Notes: generated by a model not told the origin, from the sequence alone. A DNA stretch of 64,000 bases from Nocardioides flavescens (GCF_009823805.1 NZ_WUEK01000001.1:330688-394687), one strand, 5' to 3'; counted from the stretch's first letter, positions 14,355 through 24,239 are shown. Numbers and translations are program-made.

Positions 14355-15266
14355 CTACCGCGCGCCCGGACGGGTCACCGACTCGGCGGCCGCGCGTACG
14401 GCGGCCCGCACGGCCTCGAGCAGCGGCGTCCCCTCGGCGAGACCCACGGCCAGCGCGCCGCAGAAGCAGTCGCCGGCGCCCGTGGTGTCGACGGCGGCGA
14501 CGCGGGGCGCCTCGACGTGCTCGACGGTCTCGGCGACGACGAGCGCCCCGTCGGCGCCCATCGTGACCACGACGACCCCGTCGAACGGGAGCGCTCGCAC
14601 CTGGGCGACCACACCGTCGACGCCGGAGGCCTCCGGCTCCCCGACGAGATCGGCCAGCTCCCCGCGGTTGGGCACGAGCACGTCGGCTGCGGCGAGCAGC
14701 TCCCCCACGTCGTCCGGGCCCGGCGACGGTGCGGGGTTCAGCACCACCTCGCCGGTGGCGTGTGCGGCCGCCGCGAGCACGGCTGCGGTCGGCACCTCGA
14801 GCTGCAGCAGCACCACGGCCGCGTCGCGCACCTCGTCGCAGCGCACGTCGTCCGGGGTGAGCCCGGCGTTGGCGCCGGGGTCGACCACGATGAGGTTCTG
14901 CGACGCGTCGTCGAGCACGACGGTGGCCAGACCTGTCGACACCCTCGCCACCCGTCGGACCCGTGAGGTGTCGACACCGCGGCCGGCCAGGTCGTCGAGG
15001 CACAGGTCGGCACCGTCGTCGTCACCGACGGCACCCACCATGACGACGGCACCCGGTCGGCCCGAGGCGGCGGCCGCCGCCGCGGCCTGGTTGGCGCCCT
15101 TGCCGCCGGGCCCGAGCCGGGACGCACCCGTCCCGATGACGGTCGCCCCCGGCGCCGGCAGCTCCCGGACCGGGACGACCCGGTCGACGTTCAAGCTGCC
15201 GACGACGGCGACCGCGGGTGTGGCGCCACCGCGCGCCCCACCGGCACCGGACTCCTCCGCGATCAT
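14355..15266 (-). CDS. rbsK: Ribokinase (PfkB family)
   Basis: A 303-residue PfkB-family sugar kinase, most likely ribokinase, phosphorylating ribose at O5. Signature 1 is LGPGGKGANQAAAAA (about residues 50-64). Signature 2 is AVDTTGAGDCFCGALA (about 251-266), with the catalytic Asp and anion hole. The N-terminal VVGSLNVDRVVPV and the NPAPSPGP segment are ribokinase-like. The ATG at 15266 overlaps the stop of the upstream secreted-protein gene (ATGA), so they are coupled, which is an unusual pairing. No ribose transporter or rbsD is adjacent. Confidence 0.92.
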   Translation of the reverse strand: MIAEESGAGGARGGATPAVAVVGSLNVDRVVPVRELPAPGATVIGTGASRLGPGGKGANQAAAAAAASGRPGAVVMVGAVGDDDGADLCLDDLAGRGVDTSRVRRVARVSTGLATVVLDDASQNLIVVDPGANAGLTPDDVRCDEVRDAAVVLLQLEVPTAAVLAAAAHATGEVVLNPAPSPGPDDVGELLAAADVLVPNRGELADLVGEPEASGVDGVVAQVRALPFDGVVVVTMGADGALVVAETVEHVEAPRVAAVDTTGAGDCFCGALAVGLAEGTPLLEAVRAAVRAAAESVTRPGAR

Positions 15267-15862
15267 CCGGCAGCGCCGCCGTGCAGGTCGACAAGACCGG
15301 GAATGCGCACGCGGTCGCGGGACCAGACGACCTCGCCACCCTTCCGCCCTCTCGGGGTCGTGTAGGCGAGCATCTCGATCGTGACCGGTCCAGCGGGGGT
15401 GCAGCGGCTCGGCACCGTGAAGATCAACGAGTGGCGTCGGTCCGCCACCGTGGCTCGCACCCGGCAGCTGACGTAGCCCTCGGGATCATCGGTGCCCTCG
15501 ACCACCATCTCGCCGCGCAGGTCGGAGGCCTTCAGCATGAGGAAGCCGAACGGCAGCCCGTCGCCGGCGGTCTCGACGTAGAGGAAGAAGTACTGGTCGA
15601 ACCGCTCAGCGGTCGTGACCCGCCGCAGCCGCAGCGCGTAGGTCGAGCCCTCCGCTCCTGGAACGACGGTGAGCCGGGTCAGGTCGACGCTGTGCCGAGA
15701 GTCGCGGCCCAAACCAGGCTCGCCCGTCGCGATGCGGACGTCGTTGCGTGCGTCCTCATGGGTGATCGAGTCGCCTCCGTCGGCAGCGACGGGTCCGCCC
15801 TGGCCCGCGGCCGACGCTGCAAGGAGCACGGCGAGCAGCCGAGTGGCGAGGAGGCAGCGCAC
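15263..15862 (-). CDS. Secreted hypothetical protein
   Basis: 199 residues from the GTG at 15862. VRCLLATRLLAVLLAASAAGQGGPVAADG is a Sec signal peptide, with cleavage expected near residue 20-25. The mature part is a beta-rich domain: DARNDVRI, then VDLTRLTVVPG, FLYVETAGDGLPFG and a C-terminal WSRDRVRIPGLVDLHGG. This resembles extracellular proteins with a single beta-sandwich, and one pair of Cys could form a disulphide (CRVRATV and SRCTPAG). Function unknown. It precedes ribokinase with a 4-bp overlap and is divergent from the decayed esterase. Confidence 0.75.
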   Translation of the reverse strand: MRCLLATRLLAVLLAASAAGQGGPVAADGGDSITHEDARNDVRIATGEPGLGRDSRHSVDLTRLTVVPGAEGSTYALRLRRVTTAERFDQYFFLYVETAGDGLPFGFLMLKASDLRGEMVVEGTDDPEGYVSCRVRATVADRRHSLIFTVPSRCTPAGPVTIEMLAYTTPRGRKGGEVVWSRDRVRIPGLVDLHGGAAG

Positions 15863-15981
15863 ATGTCGATCCTGGCACGATCTGGGGCGGGCACGGCTGT
15901 GACGGGCTGGGCCGGCCCCGCGGGCAACCATCTCCCCGGGGGAGGCAGCGCGCCGCCGACGGAGGGGAGGCAGCGACGGCG

Positions 15982-16851
15982 ATCACGAGACGGGCGCTGC
16001 TGACGGCGGGCGCGACGGGCGCGGTCGCGGCAGGGGCTGCGGCGGGCGTCGCCGAGGGCGTGCTGCCCGGGCGGACGTCGCTCTACCGCCACCTCCACCT
16101 CGACGGACCGGACGGGGTGGTGCCGACCTCGAGCACCGGCGAGACCGAGAACGGCGTGCTCACCTCGCGGGCTCGCAACGGCCGGCGGTGCGGCTGGAGC
16201 ATCGCCTGTCCGGCGGGTCCGCGGGCGGGGCTGCCGGTCGTGGTCGTGCTGCACGGGCGCGGCGGCGACCACTCCTCGGCCTTCTCCCCCACTTACCTCG
16301 GCCTCGACCGGTTCCGCGACGCGACCGTCGTGACCGGTGTGCCGGCGTACGCCCTGGCGAGCGTCGACGGCGGCGAGGAGTACTGGCACGCCCGCGCCGA
16401 CGGCGACGACCCCGCCGCGATGGTGGTGGACGAGTTCCTCCCGCTCCTCGCCGAGCGCGGCCTCGACACCTCCCGTCTCGGGTTGCTCGGCAGGTCGATG
16501 GGCGGGTACGGCGCACTGCACCTCGCAGGGGTGCTCGGCCGCGACCGGGTTAGCGCCGTCGCCGCGATGAGCCCGGCCCTCTGGCGCGACTACGCCGACA
16601 CCGCACCCGGGGCGTAGGACGGCCCGCAGGACTTCGCGGCGACGACCGTCATGGGCCGCCAGGACCGCCTCGCCGGCATCGCGACGCGGATCGACTGTGG
16701 GCTGGGCGACCCGTTCTGCGGAGCCGCACAGGACTACGTCGCCGGCTTCGCCCAGGCACCGGCCGGCGGCTTCCAGCGCGGGGACCACGACCTCGGCTAC
16801 TGGCGGCGGATGGCCAGCCCGCAGGTGGGGTTCCTCGGCCGGCACCTCTGA
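15982..16851 (+). pseudogene. Tat-exported alpha/beta-hydrolase (esterase), decayed
   Basis: The frame from 15982 to 16851 encodes a 289-codon esterase of the S-formylglutathione hydrolase/mycolyltransferase-like type. It has a twin-arginine signal (TRRALLTAGATG followed by an Ala/Gly-rich helix), VVVVLHGRGGDHSS as oxyanion region, GLLGRSMGGYGALH as nucleophile elbow (Ser in GRSMG), and GGFQRGDHDLGYWRRM as the C-terminal His segment. Two lesions are seen. The codon where ATG is expected is ATC (15982), although a GGAGG lies about 11 nt upstream. An in-frame TAG at 16615-16617 also splits the nucleophile from the catalytic His. The frame resumes immediately after the TAG and stays intact to a TGA at 16849-16851. 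No intact start fits, so I call it a pseudogene. A GTG at 16060 could only yield a truncated product without signal peptide or catalytic His. Confidence 0.8.
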
Positions 16852-16875
16852 CGACTTCGGGTCGCCCCGCGGACG

Positions 16876-17727
16876 TCAGCGCGTCGATGCGCTCGCCGGT
16901 CCACCCACGAACGGCAGCACGAGACCCCGGGGACGCCGCCCCTCCCGCCCGGGCGCGAGCGCCCTCACGACGTGCCACAGCGCGACGGCGTCGTGGGTGA
17001 TCGCGACGTGGTCGGTGAGGTCGGAGCCGCAGACGTCCTGCACCACGACGGCCTCGGCGCGCGGCTCGGCCGTGAGCGAGGCGCGGTAGGGCGTCACGAC
17101 CTGGTCGAAGCGGGTGACGATGCTCGTGTAGGCGACGTGGGCGTCGTGGGCATCGAGCTCCGGGCGCGCCAGGCCGTCGAGGACGGTCGAGCCGGCCATC
17201 TGCTCGCGCCAGGTCGGACGGTGCGCGTCGAGCCAGGCCCGGGCGCCCTCGGTGCGCGGGTGGTCGGCGAGCCCGGCGAGGCCGTGCAGTGTCGTCCCGG
17301 CGTACGTCGGGGCGAGGCCGACGAGCCGCCGCACGAGCGGTGAGGTCGCGGCGTGCTCCGGCAGCCGGACGACGGCTCGGGCGAGCACGGCGCCCCAGGA
17401 GTGCCCCACCAGGTCGACCCGGTCGGAGCCGGTGCGCTCGGCGACCTCGTCGACGAGGGCGGCGAGCCGTCCCGCGCACGGCAGGGTCGGCTCGTCGCTG
17501 GTCCAGGAGAAGGTCACGACCGGCAACCCCAGGTTGGCCAGCAGCGGCGCCGCGGTGAACCAGTCGCGGGCGGCGACCCCGTCGAGGCCGTGCACGAGCA
17601 CGACCGGCGTCGCGTCGCACGGGCCCAGCTCGGAGGGCGCCACCGCCCCGGGCGGCAGGTCGGCGGTGCGTGCGTGGGCGGCGCCGCGACGGCGGTCGTA
17701 GACGACGGGCAGCGGACCCTCGCTCAC
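16876..17727 (-). CDS. Triacylglycerol lipase / esterase-like alpha/beta-hydrolase
   Basis: 283 residues from the GTG at 17727, preceded by a strong GGGGGGAG ribosome-binding site. The fold is of the bacterial lipase type: TPVVLVHGLDGVAARDWF (oxyanion), DRVDLVGHSWGAVLARAVV (nucleophile Ser in GHSWG), LVGLAPTYAGTTLHGL, then an Asp and a terminal DLTDHVAITHD containing the probable catalytic His. There is no evident signal peptide, unlike related secreted lipases, so it may act in the cytoplasm or leave by another route. Its 3' end lies 24 bp from the end of the convergent esterase pseudogene. Confidence 0.85.
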   Translation of the reverse strand: MSEGPLPVVYDRRRGAAHARTADLPPGAVAPSELGPCDATPVVLVHGLDGVAARDWFTAAPLLANLGLPVVTFSWTSDEPTLPCAGRLAALVDEVAERTGSDRVDLVGHSWGAVLARAVVRLPEHAATSPLVRRLVGLAPTYAGTTLHGLAGLADHPRTEGARAWLDAHRPTWREQMAGSTVLDGLARPELDAHDAHVAYTSIVTRFDQVVTPYRASLTAEPRAEAVVVQDVCGSDLTDHVAITHDAVALWHVVRALAPGREGRRPRGLVLPFVGGPASASTR

Positions 17728-18019
17728 CGGCGCTCCCCCCTCACGACGACACGACTCCCCCACTGTGGCAAACCGGTGATGGAGCCGTGCCGTCGAGCCG
17801 CGCGCAGAGACCACCCCATGCCGTTCACCCCGCGTCCGTACGACGTTCCCTGACCACCCCCGGGTCGGCCACTGAGAGCCCTGACGATTCGAGCGCGTCC
17901 GCGGACCTCGCACCCACGACCCGACCGGACGCCGCACCACCGGCACCTCGGTCCCGGGCGACCCGGCCCGGCTCCGAGGCGCTCGGTGCTGCCCGCCACC
18001 CACTCGAGAAGGAGATGTC
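17728..18019. other. Divergent intergenic region
   Basis: 292 bp between the lipase and the giant secreted protein. The only clear element is the ribosome-binding site GAAGGAG at about 18008-18014, just before the GTG at 18020. No gene or strong hairpin was recognised; promoters for both directions must lie here. Confidence 0.5.
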
Positions 18020-21000
18020 GTGTCCTCACGACGCACCCCAGGACGGTCGTGGCGTCGCACCGCGACCGCCACCCTGGGGCTGGTCATCGCGAGCGCCGCC
18101 GCGCTCGCCGTGCCTGCCCCGGCCCCGGCCGCCGTCACGTCGCCGACGATCGCCGTTCCAGCCATCACCGCCAGCGCTCTGCCGAGAGCCGACGTCCTCG
18201 ACGTCGACGGCAGCGACCCCGCCAAGCCCTACGCCGATCGCGCCGCCGCACGGCCCGCCGTCGTCCGCGGCGCGCCGACGCAGTCGGTCGACCCGACCCT
18301 GAAGCGCACGGTGACCACCTACGACGGCGTCGACGACGCGGTCGTCTACTCCCTCACCGACGCCTGGAACCCCGCGTCGAAGCCCAACATCACGACCTCG
18401 GTCACCCTCGAGTGCACCTTCCGCTTCAACGGCACCCTGCCCACCACCGCCGAGAAGGACCTCTGCTCGGGCAAGCACAGCGGCGGCTACACGATCCGTG
18501 CCAACGGCTCGAACCTCCAGGCGCAGTTCTACGTCGGCGGCGCCTACCGCTACGCCGAGGCGCCGCTGACCGCGGGCACCTGGACCCACGCGGTCGCGAC
18601 GTACGACGGCAGCGCGGTGAGCCTCTACGTCAACGGCCGCCTCGCCGCGACGACCCCGGTCACCGGCACGGTGACCCCGCCGACGGGCAGCTGGTTCGGC
18701 GTCGGGGCCGACACGAGCGCGACCGGCACCGCGGAGTTCCCCGCGCCGGCCTCGATCGCCACCGTGCGCATCTACAGCGGTGCCCTGCCGGCGGACTCCG
18801 TGCTCGCGCTCGCGCGCGCCGAGGGCCTCGCCCCGAAGGCGCCGACCCCCGACGTCCTCGACGTCGACTTCCGTGACGGCAAGCCGACCGAGCGGGTCGC
18901 GACCATGCCGGCGACCACCCACGGCACGCCGACGTTCGGCACCGACGCCACCGTCACGCCCGGCGTCGCCTCGACCGGCACCATGACCGTCGACGGCGTC
19001 GACGACGCGGTGTCGTTCCCGGCGTTCGCGAGCCAGTGGTCGAAGCTCTCGTCCGGCTTCACCTTCGAGTGCGTCGTGCGCATCGACGTCGCCCTGCCGA
19101 CCGCCAACGAGAAGGACCTCTGCTCCGACAAGGAGGCCGGCGGCGCCAGCCTCTACGTGAACGGCTCCAACCTCGGCTTCTCGGCTCACGTCGGCGGCGG
19201 CTACAAGATCGCCTCCGCCCCCGTCGACGGCCAGCGGTGGTACCACGTGCTCGGCACCTGGGACGGCAGCGCCGTCAGGCTCTACGTCAACGGCGCGCTC
19301 GTCGCCACGACCGCCGCCACCGGCGCCCTGACGATCCCGCCCAACGCCACCGCCCGCCACTTCGTCATCGGCGGCGACGCCTCCCCCGGCCCCGCCGTCG
19401 GTCAGTGGGCCCCGCCCTCGACGTACGCCGCCGCGGGGGTCTTCGCCCGCGCGGTGACCGCCGACGAGGCCCTGCTGCTCGCCCAGGAGTGGGACACGAC
19501 ACCGCCGACCCCGAAGGCCGACGTCCTCGACGTCGACTTCGCCGACGGCACCGCCAAGGACGCCGCCCAGGGGCTCACGCTCACCCGGCTCGGCGACCCG
19601 CAGATCGGTGCGGAGGAGGCACTCGGTCGTGACGTCGTCACCCTCGACGGCACCGACGACGCGCTGTCCTACGGCTTCGGTGAGCAGTGGAGCAAGCTGG
19701 CGGGCGGGTTCTCGCTCGAGTGCACGTTCCGCTTCAACCGACCGCTGCCCGTCTCGACCGAGAACGCCGTCTGCTCCGACAAGGAGGCCGGCGGCTTCGC
19801 CACCGTCGTGACCGGCTCGGGCATCACCTTCATGGCCTACGTCGGCGGCGGCTACCGCTCCGTCGCGGTGCCGGCCAAGAGCGGCCAGTGGTACCACACC
19901 CTCGCCACGTGGGACGGCTCCACGGTCAAGGTCTACGTCGACGGTCAGCTCGCCGGCTCGACCGCCGCGACCGGCACCCTCGGCCTGCCGAGCGGCAACG
20001 CCAAGACGGCGTTCATGGTGGGCGCCGACACCAACACGAGCGCCGGCGGCCAGTTCTGGTCGGCCAGCACCGTCGCCAACGCACGCATCTACAGCCGGGC
20101 GCTGTCGGCCCCCGACGCCCTCGGGCTGAACGTCGCCGCGCTCGGCGAGACCCGCGACGCGAAGGTGCAGCTGCGCTCGACCACCCCGGCGACCGGGGCG
20201 AGGATCACGAAGCCCGTGGAGTTCGCCGTCGACGTGGAGCGCCAGGCCAGCGCGACGGGCTGGACCTACCTGCTCGACGGCACGCCGGTGAACCCCGGCC
20301 AGCGCATCGGCGCCGGGCTGCGGGCCGGCGCCCACACGCTGGTCGTGACCGCGACCGACGTGTTCGGCAAGGCGCTGCGCTGGGAGGTGCCCTTCACCTC
20401 GGCCGACATCCCGTCCGAGGGCGGCACCGACACCGGCCAGGGCAACGGCCGCGTCACGCTGTCGACCATCGCCCGCTCCAACGACGGCGGTGACGTGACC
20501 ACGACGTTCACCCAGGCCACCACCACCAGCGCCGAGGGCGGCGTCCAGGGCGTCGTGCCGGTGCTGCCCACCAGCCTGACCTTCACCTACGAGCAGGGTG
20601 CCCCGATCACCGGCGCGCTGGCCCCCGACGGCACGACCTTCGACAGCGTCTCGACCGGCCGCATCCCCTTCCAGCGCTACGACCTCGCCATCGCGTCGTA
20701 CGTCGAGGGCCAGGAGATCGTCTGGACCGGTGTCGTCGACCCCGAGCGCGCGGTGACCCTGCGCGCCTGGAACACGACCCTGAAGCGCTGGGACGTGCTC
20801 GACACCGCCCGCGGCAGCGCCGAGGGCGACACCACGCTCGCCGGCGCGGTCCGTCCGGCGCTGCTCGACCCGACGTCGGGCACGGGAGTCGTCCACGTGC
20901 TCGTCACCGGGGAGGACCCGTTCGCCGACGACCTGTCGCCGCACGACTCCTCGGCACAGGCCGACAAGGACCGCTTCCAGGACCCGGCGGACTACGACTT

Positions 21001-23476
21001 CTCGCTGGCGCACTTCACCGACACGCAGTACCTCGCCGAGGGCGCCGCGGGCGGCACCTACGACGACTGGGACGGCGTGGCCGAGCCCAGCGACGTGATG
21101 ACCATCGAGGAGCAGGCGGTCTGGCAGCGGGCCTACCTGGCGGAGACGGAGTGGCTCCGTGACAACGCAGGGTCGCGCAAGATCGCCTACGCCGCCCACA
21201 CCGGCGACGTCATCGAGAACGACTACTACGACCCGCTCAAGACCGACTCGCAGGGCAAGCTGCTCTACCCGGGGCTCGACGAGCAGGTCGACCGCGAGCT
21301 CGCCTTCACCTCGGGCGCGCAGGGCATCCTCGACGGGGCCGGTCTGGTCAACCAGGTCATCGCCGGCAACCACGACAACCAGCTGGGCGTCGAGACCGGG
21401 CCCACCAGCCGGTTCAGCCGCACCTTCAGCGCCGACCGCTACTACCAGGCGGCGAAGGGCTGGCCGACGGCGTCGAAGGCGTCGTTCCACGCCTGGGACG
21501 AGCAGACCGACGCCAGCGGTGCGGTCACGGTGCCGGGCAAGGACAGCCAGAACAACTACGTGCTGTTCTCGGCCGGTGGCCTCGACTTCGTCGCGGTCGG
21601 GCTGTCGTACGGCGTCACGGCCGAGGAGGCCGCCTGGGCCGGCTCGGTGTTCGAGCGCTACCACGACCGCAACGGCATCCTGCTGACCCACGCCTACCTG
21701 GCGCCCTCCACGGCGCCCGACGGGCGCGGCGCGGGCTTCTCGACGGACGGCTCCCGGCTGTTCGACCAGGTCGTCAAGGCCAACCCCAACGTCTTCCTGG
21801 TCCTCTCGGGCCACGAGCACGGGGTCGGCACCAACCTCAAGAGCGGCATCGGCGCCACGGTCGCGCACGACGTGGTGGAGCTGCTGGCGGACTACCAGTT
21901 CTACAAGGTCTCCGCGGGCGAGCTGTTCCCCGGCAAGGCCGACGCGAACGGCAACATCGACCTCGACGGCGACGGTGTCACCGACCGCAAGGCCAGCGAC
22001 ATGCTGCAGTTCGGCGCGAGCTTCATGCGCCTGCTGCAGTTCGACGTGGAGCGCTCCGAGGTCACGATCGACACCTACTCCCCGCTGCTCAAGAACTTCG
22101 GCGCGACGGAGTACGACGACCGCAAGCGCTACAACGGCTCGGAGGACAACCTCACGCTGCCGGTCGACCTGTCGTCGCGCACCACGAGCTTCGGCACCGA
22201 CGGGCTCACGGTCGTCACGCCCGGCACCACGGTGATCGGCACCGCCACGGCCCGCTCGGGCTGGCCCGCGTCGGTGACCTGGTCGGGGCTGCAGAAGGGC
22301 GAGGTCTACGCCTGGACGGCGACCAGCCGCAACGCGGCCGGCGAGGAGGTCGGCACCGTCGACCAGTTCGGCGGGGTCTTCGTCGCCACCGCTCGCGGCA
22401 CCGACACCACGGCTCCGGTCCTCACGGTGCCGCCGTCCACGACGGTGACCCAGGGCGAGGCGTTCGACCCGATGACCGGCGTCAGGGCCGTCGACGACTC
22501 CGACGGCGACGTGTCGTCGAGGGTCCAGGTCGTCGGCTCGGTCGACGTGGCCACCCCGGGCAGCTACGCGCTGACCTACCTGGCCGCCGACACCAACGGC
22601 AACCAGGTGGCGGCGTCGCGGTCGGTCACGGTGCGGGCCATCCCCGTGCCGGACAAGACCTCCACGAAGGTGACCTCGCGCAACGCCGCGGCGACGTTCG
22701 GGGTCAGCACGCTGACGCTGAGCGCCGACGTCTCCCCCGCGACGGCCACGGGCACGGTCACCTTCCTCACCGGCGAGGAGGTCTGGTGCACGGCCCCGGT
22801 CGTGCGCGGCGCGGCGAGCTGCTCGCCGCAGACCCTCCCGCCGCCCGGCAGCTACGCGGTGCGCGCGATCTACTCGGGCGACACCACCCACGCCGGGTCC
22901 GAGGTGCCGATCGTGGTCAGCATCGCCGAGGCGCCGGCCGCACCCGCGGCCAGCGTGGGTCTCTCGGCGGGCCCGACCGCGCTGGCCTACGGCGAGGCGG
23001 CCACCGTCACGGTGAGCGCCTCGGGGGTCCCGGCGGGCAGCGTCGTGACCCTGCGCGACGGCACCCGGACGCTCGCCTCGACGGCCGTCACGGGCGGGGT
23101 CGCGACCATCGCCCTGCCGGCCCGGAGCCTGGCTCCGGGGGCGCACGTCCTGACGGCGTCGTACGCCGGGGCGAGCACCACGGTCCCGGTCACGGTGGCC
23201 AAGGTCGCCTCGAGCGCCACGGTGAAGGCCAAGCGGCTCACCCGCGGCAAGGTGCGCGTCAAGGTCGCCGTCACGGCAGGCTCCGAGGTCACCGCCTCGG
23301 GCACGGTCACGGTGCGGGTCGGCTCGCGCATCCGGACCGTGGCGCTCAACGGCGGCGGAGCCCGGATCGTCCTCCCCGTCGGGGGGAAGCGCCGGGTCAC
23401 GGTGAGCGCGACGTGGGCCGGTGACGCGTTCGCCACCGGCTCGTCGGCCCGCACCACGCTCACCCTGAGGAAGTAG
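18020..23476 (+). CDS. Giant secreted LamG/metallophosphoesterase multidomain protein
   Basis: 1818 residues. A long signal peptide (to about residue 38, ending APAPAA) is followed by three LamG/concanavalin-like domains (about 95-270, 320-490 and 540-710), each with a repeated ADVLDVD or PDVLDVD lead-in. A linker follows, then a calcineurin-like metallophosphoesterase (about 990-1360) with FTDTQ, HTGDVIEND (GD), AGNHDNQ (GNHD) and LSGHEHG. Near 1475-1545 is a DUF5011-like Ig module, then Ig-like repeats to the end (about 1555-1818). The final repeat is Lys/Arg-rich with no LPxTG or membrane anchor, so it is released or bound non-covalently. The LamG units probably bind carbohydrate and the catalytic domain cleaves a phosphoester; the substrate is unknown. 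GTG start with a good ribosome-binding site. Confidence 0.9.
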   Translation: MSSRRTPGRSWRRTATATLGLVIASAAALAVPAPAPAAVTSPTIAVPAITASALPRADVLDVDGSDPAKPYADRAAARPAVVRGAPTQSVDPTLKRTVTTYDGVDDAVVYSLTDAWNPASKPNITTSVTLECTFRFNGTLPTTAEKDLCSGKHSGGYTIRANGSNLQAQFYVGGAYRYAEAPLTAGTWTHAVATYDGSAVSLYVNGRLAATTPVTGTVTPPTGSWFGVGADTSATGTAEFPAPASIATVRIYSGALPADSVLALARAEGLAPKAPTPDVLDVDFRDGKPTERVATMPATTHGTPTFGTDATVTPGVASTGTMTVDGVDDAVSFPAFASQWSKLSSGFTFECVVRIDVALPTANEKDLCSDKEAGGASLYVNGSNLGFSAHVGGGYKIASAPVDGQRWYHVLGTWDGSAVRLYVNGALVATTAATGALTIPPNATARHFVIGGDASPGPAVGQWAPPSTYAAAGVFARAVTADEALLLAQEWDTTPPTPKADVLDVDFADGTAKDAAQGLTLTRLGDPQIGAEEALGRDVVTLDGTDDALSYGFGEQWSKLAGGFSLECTFRFNRPLPVSTENAVCSDKEAGGFATVVTGSGITFMAYVGGGYRSVAVPAKSGQWYHTLATWDGSTVKVYVDGQLAGSTAATGTLGLPSGNAKTAFMVGADTNTSAGGQFWSASTVANARIYSRALSAPDALGLNVAALGETRDAKVQLRSTTPATGARITKPVEFAVDVERQASATGWTYLLDGTPVNPGQRIGAGLRAGAHTLVVTATDVFGKALRWEVPFTSADIPSEGGTDTGQGNGRVTLSTIARSNDGGDVTTTFTQATTTSAEGGVQGVVPVLPTSLTFTYEQGAPITGALAPDGTTFDSVSTGRIPFQRYDLAIASYVEGQEIVWTGVVDPERAVTLRAWNTTLKRWDVLDTARGSAEGDTTLAGAVRPALLDPTSGTGVVHVLVTGEDPFADDLSPHDSSAQADKDRFQDPADYDFSLAHFTDTQYLAEGAAGGTYDDWDGVAEPSDVMTIEEQAVWQRAYLAETEWLRDNAGSRKIAYAAHTGDVIENDYYDPLKTDSQGKLLYPGLDEQVDRELAFTSGAQGILDGAGLVNQVIAGNHDNQLGVETGPTSRFSRTFSADRYYQAAKGWPTASKASFHAWDEQTDASGAVTVPGKDSQNNYVLFSAGGLDFVAVGLSYGVTAEEAAWAGSVFERYHDRNGILLTHAYLAPSTAPDGRGAGFSTDGSRLFDQVVKANPNVFLVLSGHEHGVGTNLKSGIGATVAHDVVELLADYQFYKVSAGELFPGKADANGNIDLDGDGVTDRKASDMLQFGASFMRLLQFDVERSEVTIDTYSPLLKNFGATEYDDRKRYNGSEDNLTLPVDLSSRTTSFGTDGLTVVTPGTTVIGTATARSGWPASVTWSGLQKGEVYAWTATSRNAAGEEVGTVDQFGGVFVATARGTDTTAPVLTVPPSTTVTQGEAFDPMTGVRAVDDSDGDVSSRVQVVGSVDVATPGSYALTYLAADTNGNQVAASRSVTVRAIPVPDKTSTKVTSRNAAATFGVSTLTLSADVSPATATGTVTFLTGEEVWCTAPVVRGAASCSPQTLPPPGSYAVRAIYSGDTTHAGSEVPIVVSIAEAPAAPAASVGLSAGPTALAYGEAATVTVSASGVPAGSVVTLRDGTRTLASTAVTGGVATIALPARSLAPGAHVLTASYAGASTTVPVTVAKVASSATVKAKRLTRGKVRVKVAVTAGSEVTASGTVTVRVGSRIRTVALNGGGARIVLPVGGKRRVTVSATWAGDAFATGSSARTTLTLRK

Positions 23477-23546
23477 TCCCCGGTCCCGGGTGTGCCGCGC
23501 CCTCCGCGCGGCGCACCCGGGACCACCCACCCGAGAAGGCCTGATC

Positions 23547-24239
23547 GTGTCCCGCTCCCTCTCCCTGCGCCTCGCGGCGCTGCCGCTGGCAGCCGCCGCT
23601 CTGGCGTCGGCGCCCTCCCCCGCCGACGCGCACCCGTTCGGCCCGCCCCAGACCGCCGAGGTCACGACGGCCGGCGACGAGGTGCTGGTCCGCTGGCGCT
23701 TCGGCGCCGACGACGACCTCTCGGCCCTGGCCGCCTCGCTCGGCGTCCTGCCCGCCGACCGGGTGCTGCTGGACGGGGTCGTGCTCTACACCGACGGCGA
23801 CGACGACCTGCTCGCCGGCGACCCCTCCTTCGCGGCGTACGCCGAGACGCACCTGCGCGCGCAGCGCGACGGCGAGCCGTGCGAGGGCGCCACGCGTCCG
23901 GCTGAGGACCTCCGCGACGACGGTGTGGTCGTCGCGCTGACCTGCCCGGCCGGCGACGGTCCGGTCACGGTCGCCGTCGACATGCTCACCGATCTGCACC
24001 CGGCCTACCGCACCCTCGCGACGGGCCCCGGCGGACAGCGCGCGGTCTACACCGCGGAGACGCCCTCCCACGACTGGTCGCTGACCACCGTCACCGCGGC
24101 CGACCCCGGCTCGAGCGCCGCGTCCGGCGCTGCCACCAGCGCGGCCCTCCAGCTCGGCGGGGTGCTCACCGGGTTCGCCGCAGCCGCCGGTCTGGGCACC
24201 GTCGCCTGGCGCCGGGTCTCGCGCCGGAAGGTCGCCTGA
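23547..24239 (+). CDS. Secreted/membrane-anchored partner of the NicO transporter
   Basis: 230 residues from the GTG at 23547 (AGAAGG upstream). A signal peptide (LRLAALPLAAAALASAPSPADA) gives a mature N-terminus HPFGPP, an extracytoplasmic domain rich in acidic residues, and one C-terminal membrane helix (LQLGGVLTGFAAAAGLGTVAW) with a cytoplasmic RRVSRRKVA tail. The ATG of the transporter overlaps its stop (TGATG). Secreted one-helix proteins of this arrangement commonly accompany NicO permeases. A His just after the cleavage site could bind metal. I infer a metal-handling or assembly role. Confidence 0.75.
   Translation: MSRSLSLRLAALPLAAAALASAPSPADAHPFGPPQTAEVTTAGDEVLVRWRFGADDDLSALAASLGVLPADRVLLDGVVLYTDGDDDLLAGDPSFAAYAETHLRAQRDGEPCEGATRPAEDLRDDGVVVALTCPAGDGPVTVAVDMLTDLHPAYRTLATGPGGQRAVYTAETPSHDWSLTTVTAADPGSSAASGAATSAALQLGGVLTGFAAAAGLGTVAWRRVSRRKVA

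Noticed and set aside
14049..15384. Plus-strand frames opposite alkB and ribokinase
   Set aside because: Arg- or Ser/Thr-rich shadows; both minus-strand genes have full catalytic motifs.
16060..16617. Intact short esterase starting at GTG 16060
   Set aside because: It would lack the Tat signal and the C-terminal His segment, while the same frame continues intact after the TAG, so a broken longer gene is the better reading.
18026..23665. Very long minus-strand open frame opposite the giant secreted protein
   Set aside because: Its translation is Arg/Gly/Asp/Val low-complexity, an antisense shadow caused by GC-rich third positions. The plus frame has a signal peptide, domains and a ribosome-binding site.
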